Assembly: GCA_016869915.1 (NCBI GenBank)
Contig: VGDA01000076.1
Coordinates: forward strand, 1 to 10,888
Direction of reading: 5' to 3'
DNA from: Alphaproteobacteria bacterium
GTDB lineage: Bacteria; Pseudomonadota; Alphaproteobacteria; CACIAM-22H2
DNA length: 10,888 nt
Of this stretch, positions 1 to 6,677 are shown piece by piece. Positions within the stretch are counted from its first letter, which is position 1, and each line of letters starts with the position of its first letter. The notes under the pieces were generated by a model, which was not told the DNA's origin, did no database searches, and worked only from the letters and a program-made list of their open reading frames with translations. A program made the translations under genes and the position numbers.

Positions 1-718
1 CGCGCGCATCCAGCGTGAAGGCCATGCCGCAGCGGTGGCGCGTCGTCGGCGTGCTGAAGTTGGTGACGTGCGCCGCGGCGAGCTTGCCGTTGGGCAGCAC
101 TGCGGTGTCGCCCTGCGGCGTGCGCAGGTGCGTGGCGCGCCAGTTCATCTCCGTGACCTCTCCGAGGATCCCGGAATCGACCTGGATCCAGTCGCCGACC
201 CTGAAGGGGCGCTGGAGGTTGAGCGCGATGCCCGAGAACAGGTCCGCGAGCGTGCTCTGCAGCGCGAGGCCCATGACGACGCCGAAGACGCCCGAGGCGG
301 TGATGAGGCCGGTGATCGTCTCCTCGAACATCGCGGACACCATGCCCAGCGTGGCGAAGGCCGCGACGACGGCGCGCACGACGTCGACCAGCAGCTTTGG
401 CACCTGCATGCCGTGGCGCGCGAAGACCGCCCAGGCGAAGCGCTCGACCACCATGAAGGCGAGAAGGCCCGCCGCGATCCACCACAGGAAGCTCGCCGCG
501 CGCGCCGCGATCGAGGCATGGGAGAGGATCGTCGCCGGCAGCCTGAGCACGGGCAGCCGCGCGAGCACGAACCACAGCGCGGACAGCAGGATGACGAGGG
601 CCAGGACCGCGAGCAGGCGGCGGACCTGCGGATCCGCGCCGGCGCGTCGCCGCGCGAGCAGCGCCGCGACCGCGACCGCCGCCGCGGGGACGCCGAAGAG
701 GGCCAACTGCTCGTTCAT
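1..718 (-). CDS. MscS-family mechanosensitive ion channel (partial, C-terminus beyond window)
   Basis: This is an inner-membrane channel of the small-conductance mechanosensitive (MscS) family, which releases solutes on hypo-osmotic shock. I translated the minus strand from the ATG at 718; 239 residues lie in the window and the frame is still open at the left edge, so the 3' end is missing. Hydrophobic segments lie at about residues 8-22, 34-54 and 77-99. A pore-lining third helix region follows at about 113-165, ending in the family hallmark GLALQSTLADLFSGIALNLQ (150-169). The start of the beta domain follows, with RPFRVGDWIQV (170-180) and VLPNGKL (207-213). The start is supported by an AAGGA box (728-732) nine bases upstream. 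The ATG overlaps the TGA of the preceding acyltransferase gene (ATGA, 715-718), which suggests translational coupling to the lipid A operon. Which MscS subfamily it belongs to cannot be settled without the C-terminal part. Confidence 0.93.
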   Translation of the reverse strand, partial: MNEQLALFGVPAAAVAVAALLARRRAGADPQVRRLLAVLALVILLSALWFVLARLPVLRLPATILSHASIAARAASFLWWIAAGLLAFMVVERFAWAVFARHGMQVPKLLVDVVRAVVAAFATLGMVSAMFEETITGLITASGVFGVVMGLALQSTLADLFSGIALNLQRPFRVGDWIQVDSGILGEVTEMNWRATHLRTPQGDTAVLPNGKLAAAHVTNFSTPTTRHRCGMAFTLDAR

Positions 719-1632
719 GGACCGCCATCCTTCCCGCCTGGCCCGGGTGCCGGCCAGCGCCGGTGGAGCCAGAGCCATTGGCCGGGCCGCTCGCGCACCC
801 AGCCCTCGATCGTGGAGTTCACCGCGGCGACGAGCGCCGCGACGTCCCTGCGCCGGTCGCCCGTCGCGGGCCGCGGCAGCGGCTCGTGCACGGTCATGCG
901 GAAGCGCGCGCCGGAGAGGCGCTCGATGCGCACCGGCACGAGCGGAAGGTCGTTGCGCAGCGCCAGCTGCGCAGGCGCGGGGGCGGTCATCGCGTCGACG
1001 CCGAAGAAGGGCGCCGGGATGCCGTCGTTCATCTTCTGGTCGAGCAGCACCGCGATGTGGCGGCCCTGGGCCGCGAGGGTGACGATGCGGCGCGCACCTT
1101 GCGCGCCCTTGGCGACGGCGCTGTCGGCGCCGAGGCCGCGTTCGCGCAGCACGATGGCGTCGACATGCGGGTTGCTCATCGCCCGGTAGACGACGTTGAC
1201 GAGGATGCCGTGGAGCCGTGCCGTGGGCGGGGCGATCTCCCAGTTCGCGGTATGCGCGCAGAAGAAGATCGCGCCTCGTCCCGAGGCGAGGATCCGCTCG
1301 AAGACCTCGCCGCCGACCAGTTCGGTGCGCTCGGCGGCGAGGACGCGCAGGTGCGGGAACTCCGCGCCGGTGCGCCCGAGATTGTCCCAGACCTCGCGGA
1401 TGACGCGCCGCCGCGCGTCGTCGTCGAGCTCCGGCATGAAGCGCCGCAGGTTCGCGTCGGCGACGCGCGTGGCGCCGAGGAAGGGCCCGATCGTCCGCGC
1501 GACGGCGCCGCCGAGCGTCGAGGAGGCGTCCGGGCCCAGCGCGCGCAGGACCACGAAGAGCATGCGCACGAGCCAGCCCACCGCGAGGTCGCCGGCGCGG
1601 CGCGCGAGCGGGCGCGCGTCGTCGTCAGCCAT
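715..1632 (-). CDS. LpxL/HtrB-type lipid A late acyltransferase
   Basis: This is a membrane-associated acyltransferase of the lysophospholipid acyltransferase superfamily, LpxL/LpxM branch. The family adds a secondary fatty acyl chain to (Kdo)-lipid A on the cytoplasmic face of the inner membrane, using acyl-ACP. The protein is 305 residues, normal for the family. An N-terminal hydrophobic stretch (about 15-33) would be the membrane anchor. The HX4D/E catalytic motif appears as HTANWE (H127, E132). LLDQKMNDG (196-204) and RERPGQWLWLHRRW (280-293) match later conserved blocks. I chose the ATG at 1632 rather than an in-frame ATG at 1656 because GGGAGG lies seven bases before it and the overlap with lpxK falls to 8 bp. 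It sits directly after lpxK, as expected for the next steps in lipid A assembly. Acyl chain length and the acceptor hydroxyl cannot be read from the sequence, so I assign no specific symbol. Confidence 0.93.
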   Translation of the reverse strand: MADDDARPLARRAGDLAVGWLVRMLFVVLRALGPDASSTLGGAVARTIGPFLGATRVADANLRRFMPELDDDARRRVIREVWDNLGRTGAEFPHLRVLAAERTELVGGEVFERILASGRGAIFFCAHTANWEIAPPTARLHGILVNVVYRAMSNPHVDAIVLRERGLGADSAVAKGAQGARRIVTLAAQGRHIAVLLDQKMNDGIPAPFFGVDAMTAPAPAQLALRNDLPLVPVRIERLSGARFRMTVHEPLPRPATGDRRRDVAALVAAVNSTIEGWVRERPGQWLWLHRRWPAPGPGGKDGGP

Positions 1633-2599
1633 CGAGCCGCCTCCCGATGAAGTCATGCAGCGCGTCGACCGGCGCGAAGCGCGCCTCGACCGGCAGGACG
1701 AGGATGCCGCCGCGCTGCGCGGGCGGGACGCGCACCATGTCCTTCTCCGTCGTCGCCAGCGTCGCGCCGGCGGCGTCGGCGCGCGCGCGCAGCGCGGCGA
1801 CCTCGCCCTCGCGATAGGGATGGTGGTCGGCGAAGCCTTCGCGCCCGACCAGCTCGGCGCCGCAGGCCTCTAGCGTGGCGAAGAACTTGGCAGGCCTGCC
1901 GATGCCCGCGAAGGCCAGGAGGCGTCTCCCGCGCAGGCGCGCGGCATCCTCCGCCGAGGGCTCGAGCGTCGCGCGCAGCACCGGCGCGCGCGCGGCGAGG
2001 CTCGCGGCGAGGCCGAGACTGTCCTCGCCGACTAGCGCGAAGCCATCGGCGAGGGAAAGCCCGTGCGCCAGCGGCGCGCGCAGCGGCCCCGCCGGCATCG
2101 CCCGCCCGTTGCCGAAGCCGGTCTCGCCATCGACCACGACCAGGCGCAGCGTCTTGGCGAGCGAGGGGTTCTGCAGCCCGTCGTCCATGACGATGCAGTT
2201 GGCGCCCTGGGCAGCGGCCATGCGCGCGCCGGCGACGCGCGCGCGCGCGACGATGGTCGGCGCGACGCGCGCGAGCAGCAGCGGCTCGTCCCCGGTGTCG
2301 GCGGCGGCGTGGCGCGCGGGATCGACGCGCAGCGGCCCGCGCAGCGCGCCGCCATGGCCGCGCGTAAGGAAGAAGGGCTTGCGTCCGGCCTCGCGCAGCA
2401 GCCGCGCGGCGGCGATCGCGATCGGCGTCTTGCCCGCGCCGCCCGCCGTCAGGTTGCCGATGCAGAGCACGGGCACGGGCGGCGCGACTGGATGCGCGCG
2501 GCGCTCGCGCAGCATCGCCGCGCGGCCATAGAGCCATGCGGCGGGCGCGAGCAGCCGCGCCTGCCAGCATTCGCGCAGCCAGAACTCAAGCGCGCGCAT
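1625..2599 (-). CDS. lpxK: Tetraacyldisaccharide 4'-kinase (lipid A 4'-kinase)
   Basis: LpxK phosphorylates the 4' position of tetraacyldisaccharide-1-phosphate to make lipid IVA at the cytoplasmic face of the inner membrane. The product is 324 residues, typical of the family. Visible hallmarks are the P-loop GNLTAGGAGKTP (48-59), the GDEP motif (103-106, with the probable catalytic-base Asp at 104), MDDGLQNP (138-145), MPAGPLR (168-174), FADHHPY (256-262) and TTEKDMVR (283-290). The N-terminus (about 1-30) is amphipathic/hydrophobic, as expected for the membrane-docking helix. The frame is open upstream, but the ATG at 2599 gives the family-like start MRALEFWL, has a GAGG box close upstream, and overlaps the end of waaA by 14 bp. 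One oddity is that the motif usually written GPLRE reads GPLRAP, with Ala at residue 175 where Glu is usual. Everything else looks intact. Confidence 0.96.
   Translation of the reverse strand: MRALEFWLRECWQARLLAPAAWLYGRAAMLRERRAHPVAPPVPVLCIGNLTAGGAGKTPIAIAAARLLREAGRKPFFLTRGHGGALRGPLRVDPARHAAADTGDEPLLLARVAPTIVARARVAGARMAAAQGANCIVMDDGLQNPSLAKTLRLVVVDGETGFGNGRAMPAGPLRAPLAHGLSLADGFALVGEDSLGLAASLAARAPVLRATLEPSAEDAARLRGRRLLAFAGIGRPAKFFATLEACGAELVGREGFADHHPYREGEVAALRARADAAGATLATTEKDMVRVPPAQRGGILVLPVEARFAPVDALHDFIGRRLDG
1640..1645 (-). promoter_or_regulatory. Shine-Dalgarno site deciding the acyltransferase start
   Basis: The minus strand reads GGGAGG here, seven bases before the ATG at 1632. An in-frame ATG at 1656 lies upstream of this site and would add eight residues (MTSSGGGS). 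The strong ribosome binding site favours the shorter protein. It lies inside the 3' end of lpxK. Confidence 0.6.
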
Positions 2600-3875
2600 G
2601 CGCCTCGGCCTCGCCGAGCGGCGCCAGCAACGGCGCCAGCGCCTCGGCGACGCGCGCGAGCGCGCCGCGCCCCGAGGCGGCCACCGCCGCGGCCTCGGCG
2701 GCCATGCGCGCGCGCGTCGCCTCGTCGGAGAGCAGCGCGGCGACGGCGGGGCCGAGCTCGCCGGGCGCGGCGAGGATGCGCGCGCCGCCGGATTCCGCGA
2801 GCAGGCCGAAGACGTCGGCGAAGTTCGAGACCATCGGGCCGGAGAGGATCGCGACCTCGAGCGCGGCGGCCTCGATCGGGTTCTGGCCGCCGCCAACGGC
2901 GAAGGACTTGCCGACGAAGGCGAGCGGCGCGAGGCGGTAGAACAGGCCGAGCTCGCCCATCGTGTCCGCGAGATAGACCTGCGTGTCGCGCGCGATCGCC
3001 TCGCCCGCGCCGCGTCGCGCGACGACGAGGCCCGCCGCGCGCAGCCGCGCCGCGACCTCCTCGCCGCGCACGGCGTGGCGCGGCACGAGGATCGTCACCA
3101 GCCCGGGATGGGCGACCTCCGCCGCGCGATGCGCCTCGGCGACGACCTCGTCCTCGCCGGGATGCGTGCTGGCGGCGAGCCAGCGCGGCCTGCCTGCGAG
3201 CGCCGCCTGCAGCGCGGCGCGCGCGTCGTCGTCGGCCGGCAGCAGCGGCGCATCGAACTTGATGTTGCCGAGGCAGGCGGGCGCGCGCGCGCCCAGCGCC
3301 GCCAGCCGCGCGGCGTCCGCCGCGGATTGCGCGAGCACGACCTCGAAGGCGCCGAGCGGCGGGCGCAGCAGGGAGCCCAGGCCCTGCCAGCGCGCGAAGG
3401 ACGCGGGAGACAGTCGCGCGTTGACCAGCGCCGCCGGCACGCCGCGCCGCGCCAGCGCGGACAGCGTGCCGGGCCAGAGCTCGCTCTCGATCCACAACGC
3501 GGCGTCGGGCCGCCAGTGGTCGAGGAAGCGCCCGGCCCAGGCGGGCACGTCAAGCGGCGCGAACTGGTGCATGGCGCGCGCGGGCAGCGCGTCGGCCAGC
3601 ATGCGCGCCGAGGTGAGCGTCCCGGTGGTGAACAGCGCGTGCGCGGCGGGGAATGCGTCGAGGATCCGCGCGAGCAGCGGCAGGGCCGAGCGCGCCTCGC
3701 CGACCGAGGCGCCATGGATCCAGAGCAGCTTGCCCTGGGGCCGAGGCAGCGAGGCGATCCCGCGGCGCTCCGCGAGGCGCGCGGGATCCTCCTTGCCGCG
3801 CCGCGCGCGGCGCGCGAGCCACAGGCGCAGCACCGGCGCGAGCCCGCCCGCCAGCGCGGCCGCGAGCGGGTTCAT
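2586..3875 (-). CDS. waaA: 3-deoxy-D-manno-octulosonic acid (Kdo) transferase
   Basis: WaaA (KdtA) transfers Kdo from CMP-Kdo onto lipid IVA at the cytoplasmic face of the inner membrane, starting the LPS inner core. The 429-residue product is of normal length. A short hydrophobic N-terminus (about 4-20) is the likely membrane anchor. HGASVGEA (54-61) contains the conserved catalytic Glu (E60). Other family blocks are WIESELWP (128-135), LGNIKFD (202-208), ASTHPGEDE (235-243), VPRHAVR (264-270), ADTMGELGLFY (303-313) and the C-terminal donor-site block GGGQNPIEAA (328-337). Whether it adds one or two Kdo units is not decided by these motifs. The ATG at 3875 overlaps the msbA stop as ATGA, and the 3' end overlaps lpxK. 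Several alphaproteobacteria carry a DUF374 lysophospholipid acyltransferase gene next to waaA; none is inserted here. Confidence 0.97.
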   Translation of the reverse strand: MNPLAAALAGGLAPVLRLWLARRARRGKEDPARLAERRGIASLPRPQGKLLWIHGASVGEARSALPLLARILDAFPAAHALFTTGTLTSARMLADALPARAMHQFAPLDVPAWAGRFLDHWRPDAALWIESELWPGTLSALARRGVPAALVNARLSPASFARWQGLGSLLRPPLGAFEVVLAQSAADAARLAALGARAPACLGNIKFDAPLLPADDDARAALQAALAGRPRWLAASTHPGEDEVVAEAHRAAEVAHPGLVTILVPRHAVRGEEVAARLRAAGLVVARRGAGEAIARDTQVYLADTMGELGLFYRLAPLAFVGKSFAVGGGQNPIEAAALEVAILSGPMVSNFADVFGLLAESGGARILAAPGELGPAVAALLSDEATRARMAAEAAAVAASGRGALARVAEALAPLLAPLGEAEAHARA

Positions 3876-5653
3876 GGCCGCCCGCCGGCCTCGCCGCTCT
3901 CCGCGGCCTGGGCGGCGTGCAGCCGCGCATAGGCGCCGCCAAGCGCGAGGAGCCCTGCATGCGTGCCGCTCTCCACGATGCGTCCCGCATCGACGACGCA
4001 GATCAGGTCCGCGTCGACGATCGTCGAGAGGCGGTGCGCGACGACGAGGGTCGTGCGCCCGCGCATCAGCGGCGCGAGCGCGGCCTGGACCTGGCGTTCG
4101 GTCTCGATGTCGAGCGCCGAGGTCGCCTCGTCGAGCAGCAGGATGGGCGCGTCCTTGAGCACCGCGCGGGCGATCGCGATGCGCTGGCGCTGGCCGCCGG
4201 AAAGCTTGGCGCCGCGCGTGCCGACGACCGTGGCGTAGCCCTCGCGGAACTCCGAGATGAAGGTCGCGGCGCCCGCGACCGCGGCGGCGCGCTCGATCTC
4301 CACGTCGGTCGCGTCGGGCCGGCCATAGGCGATGTTGGCGCGGATCGTGTCGTGGAACAGCGCGGTGTCCTGGCTCACCAGCGCCATCGACCGGCGCAGC
4401 GAGGAAAGCGTCGCGTCGCGCACGTCGACGCCGTCGATCGTGACGCGGCCGCGCTGCGGGTCGAAGAGGCGCGGCAGGAGGTTGAGCAGCGTCGACTTCC
4501 CGCCCCCGGAAGGCCCCACGAAGGCGACGGTGCGGCCGGCCTCGATGCGCAGGTCGAGCCCGTCGAAGACGACGCCGCCCTGCGGATAGGCGAAGCCGAC
4601 GCCCTCGAAGGCGATGTCGCCGCGCACCGGCGGCAGCGCGCGCGCGCCCGGCGTCTCGCGGATCGCGGGCTCCATGTCGAGGAGCTCGAAGACGCGCGCG
4701 GCCGCGGCGAGGCCCTCCTGGATGGTGACGTTGAGGTTCGCGAGCGAGCGCACGGGCTGGTAGGCGAGCAGCAGCGCGGTGATGAACGAGAAGAACGCGC
4801 CGGGCGTCGTCTTGCCGGCGACAACCTGGTGGCCGCCATAGAGGATGACGGCCGCGATCGCGAAGCTCGACAGCGTCTCCATGATCGGGTGCGAGGCCGC
4901 GCGGGTCAGCGCGCTCTTGACCGAAAGCCGGCGCAGCTTCTCGATCGCGCTGCGCGCGCGGGCGCTCTCGGTCGGCTCCATCGCGTAGGCCTTGACCTGG
5001 CGCGCGCCCTGGAAGGTCTCGTCGAGCAGCGCGGAGAGCTCGCCGACGCGCTCCTGCGCCCCCGTGGTGACGCGGCGCATGCGCCGGCCGAGGATCCGCG
5101 CGGGCACGAGCGCGAGCGGAAAGACGAAGAAGGTCACGAGGGCGAGCTGCCAGTCCTGCCAGAACAGCAGGCCGACGAGGCAGGCCGCGGTCACTGCGTC
5201 CTTCACCAGGCCAGTCGTCGCCTGGGTGATGACGCCGCGCAGCGTGGCGACGTCGTTGATGAAGCGCGCGATCAGCTTGCCCGGCGGGTTGTCGTGGAAG
5301 AACTGCAGGTCCGCGGCGAGCAGGTGGTCGAAGAGCCTGGCCTGGATGTCCGAGATGATGCCCTGGCCGACCTTCGTCATGATGACGGACTGGGCATAGG
5401 TCGCGGCGCTCTTCACCAGGGCGGCGAGCACGACGGCGCCGGGGATGATCCAGAGCAGGTCCTTCCGGCGCTCGAGGAAGACCTTGTCGAGCACGGGCTC
5501 CATCAGCCACGCATTCGCCGCCGTGGCGACCGCGGCGACGATCATCGCCGCGATGGCGAGCGCGAGCATGGCGGCGTGCGGCCGGACATGGTCCTCGAGC
5601 AGGCGGCGCCATATGCCCCGGCCCGCCGGTGCGGCGGTATCTTGCTTCGTCAT
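3872..5653 (-). CDS. msbA: MsbA-type lipid A/lipid flippase, ABC transporter (fused permease-ATPase)
   Basis: This is a half-size ABC exporter that forms a homodimer and flips lipid A-core across the inner membrane. The 593-residue product has six membrane spans at about 27-50, 66-87, 145-165, 168-187, 258-279 and 284-300. The ATPase domain follows: Walker A GPSGGGKST (380-388), Q-loop SQD (427-429), signature LSGGQRQR (484-491), Walker B ILLLDEA (504-510), D-loop SALD (512-515) and switch His in VAHRLS (538-543). FINDVATLRG (131-140) and LLDETFQGARQVKAY (209-223) are typical of MsbA-like exporters. The frame stays open far upstream, but the ATG at 5653 starts a family-like N-terminus; no clear Shine-Dalgarno is visible. 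As first gene of a run with waaA and lpxK, the lipid A flippase role is well supported, although related multidrug exporters share the fold. Confidence 0.94.
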   Translation of the reverse strand: MTKQDTAAPAGRGIWRRLLEDHVRPHAAMLALAIAAMIVAAVATAANAWLMEPVLDKVFLERRKDLLWIIPGAVVLAALVKSAATYAQSVIMTKVGQGIISDIQARLFDHLLAADLQFFHDNPPGKLIARFINDVATLRGVITQATTGLVKDAVTAACLVGLLFWQDWQLALVTFFVFPLALVPARILGRRMRRVTTGAQERVGELSALLDETFQGARQVKAYAMEPTESARARSAIEKLRRLSVKSALTRAASHPIMETLSSFAIAAVILYGGHQVVAGKTTPGAFFSFITALLLAYQPVRSLANLNVTIQEGLAAAARVFELLDMEPAIRETPGARALPPVRGDIAFEGVGFAYPQGGVVFDGLDLRIEAGRTVAFVGPSGGGKSTLLNLLPRLFDPQRGRVTIDGVDVRDATLSSLRRSMALVSQDTALFHDTIRANIAYGRPDATDVEIERAAAVAGAATFISEFREGYATVVGTRGAKLSGGQRQRIAIARAVLKDAPILLLDEATSALDIETERQVQAALAPLMRGRTTLVVAHRLSTIVDADLICVVDAGRIVESGTHAGLLALGGAYARLHAAQAAESGEAGGRP

Positions 5654-5758
5654 TCCGCGGTCAGGTGATTGATGCGCCGTTGAAATTCGGCGCGAGGACC
5701 GTAGCACCGCGACGCCTGCGCCGCCACCTCCGGCGCCGATCCGTGGCAAGGTACCCCC
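5654..5758. promoter_or_regulatory. Divergent intergenic region between msbA and the lipid kinase gene
   Basis: This 105 bp gap is the longest non-coding stretch in the window, and it must hold the start signals for both directions unless transcription enters from elsewhere. On the plus strand TTGAAA (5680-5685) is followed after 16 bases by TAGCAC (5702-5707), a weak sigma70-like pair serving the lipid kinase gene. On the minus strand TACGGT (5703-5698) fits a TANNNT -10 box for msbA but has no convincing -35. The TTGAAATT stretch is locally AT-rich against a GC-saturated background. No operator-like inverted repeat is obvious. The existence of a promoter region is inferred from the divergent layout; the exact boxes are guesses. 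Confidence 0.4.
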
Positions 5759-6637
5759 ATGGCCGTCGTCGAGATCATCTTCAACCCCGTGGCTGGCGGA
5801 GGCGCCGCAAGGAAGGCGCGCGCCGTGGCGGCCGCGCTCGGTCGGCGCGGCATCGGCGCGCGGCTGCGGGCCACGGCCGCGCGCGGCGACGCCGAGGCGA
5901 TGGCGCGCGAGGCGGCACGGGTGCACGAGGCGGGCGGCTGCGCGGCGCTCCTCGTCGCCGGTGGCGACGGCACGCTCGCCGAGGCGGCGAACGGGCTCGC
6001 GGGCGCGGCGCTGCCGATGGGCCTCGTGCCGGCCGGCACCGCGAACGTGCTGGCCTGCGAACTGGGCTGGCCGCGCGATCCGGATGCGATCGCTGGCCTC
6101 GTCGCCGCGGGGCGGAGCTTCCGCGCCGGGCTGGGCGTCGCCGACGGGCGTCGCTTCCTGCTGATGGCGGGGATCGGGCTCGACGCCGAGGTGGTGGCAG
6201 GCATGCCGCCCGGCCTCAAGCGCCGCCTCGGCCGCCTCGGCTATGCGCTCTTCGCGCTCCACGTGCTGGCGCGGCGCCGGCCGCGGCTCCACGACATCGA
6301 GGTCGACGGCGAGAAGCTGCGGGTCGCCGCGGCGATCGTGGCGAACGCGCGCCATTACGGCGGTCCGTACATGCTCGCGCCCGAGGCCGGGCTGGACCGG
6401 CCGGGCCTTCAGCTCGTGCTGCTGCGCGCGCCGGGCAGGCTCGCCCATCTGCGCGCCGCCGTCGCGCTCGGGGCCGGCAGGATGGAGGCGCTGGGCGGCG
6501 CCGAGATCCGCGCCGCGCGCCACGTGGTGCTCGGCGGCGACGACGGCGCGCCGGTGCAGCTCGATGGCGATCCAGGCGGCCGGGCGCCGTCGCGGATCGC
6601 GTGGCTGCCCGACGCGCTGACGCTGCTGGCGCCGTGA
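5759..6637 (+). CDS. Diacylglycerol kinase-family lipid kinase (DagK/YegS/BmrU-like)
   Basis: This is a soluble or peripherally bound lipid kinase of the DAGK catalytic-domain family (the fold shared by DgkB, YegS and sphingosine kinases). It phosphorylates a lipid hydroxyl such as that of diacylglycerol. The 292-residue product begins with EIIFNPVAGGG (5-15) and carries the nucleotide-binding motif GGDGT (68-72). PAGTANVLA (91-99) and GIGLDAEV (138-145) follow. Near the C-terminus VQLDGD (266-271) matches the conserved Q-x-D-G-E/D block, whose Asp (D269) aligns with the proposed catalytic base. No signal peptide or membrane span is seen. The true substrate (diacylglycerol, phosphatidylglycerol, a sphingoid lipid or another) cannot be deduced. 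It is transcribed away from msbA and leads the glycerate kinase/pyruvate kinase pair with a 40 bp gap, so the neighbourhood does not define its job. The ribosome binding site is weak (AAGG about eight bases upstream). Confidence 0.9.
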   Translation: MAVVEIIFNPVAGGGAARKARAVAAALGRRGIGARLRATAARGDAEAMAREAARVHEAGGCAALLVAGGDGTLAEAANGLAGAALPMGLVPAGTANVLACELGWPRDPDAIAGLVAAGRSFRAGLGVADGRRFLLMAGIGLDAEVVAGMPPGLKRRLGRLGYALFALHVLARRRPRLHDIEVDGEKLRVAAAIVANARHYGGPYMLAPEAGLDRPGLQLVLLRAPGRLAHLRAAVALGAGRMEALGGAEIRAARHVVLGGDDGAPVQLDGDPGGRAPSRIAWLPDALTLLAP

Positions 6638-6677
6638 CGGTTCCCAAGCCGCGCGGCGCGGGGCTAGGGTCTGCGGC

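Noticed and set aside
15..1189. Long plus-strand open frames opposite the channel and acyltransferase genes
   Set aside because: They are Arg/Ala/Ser-rich with no recognisable motif. The minus strand in the same place encodes clear MscS and LpxL-family proteins. In DNA this GC-rich, stop codons are rare in every frame.
2236..2249. Alternating CG tract (seven CG repeats), a possible Z-DNA-forming site; a similar 12-base tract lies at 3281-3292
   Set aside because: Both lie inside coding sequence (lpxK and waaA) as Ala/Arg codons. Such tracts are expected at this GC content, and nothing else suggests a structural role.
2586..5612. A 1008-codon minus-strand frame that could be read as a fusion of an unknown protein with the Kdo transferase
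   Set aside because: Only the last 429 residues are WaaA. The part before it is an out-of-frame reading of msbA, and waaA has its own ATG overlapping the msbA stop.
3653..5668. A 671-codon plus-strand open frame opposite msbA and waaA
   Set aside because: Its translation is a low-complexity run of charged residues typical of a frame antisense to a GC-rich gene. All conserved ABC transporter and Kdo transferase motifs lie on the minus strand.
6649..6661. Small hairpin (5-bp stem, 3-base loop) between the lipid kinase and glycerate kinase genes
   Set aside because: It is short with no T-tract, and such GC-only stems occur by chance in this composition, so it is not called as a terminator or regulator.
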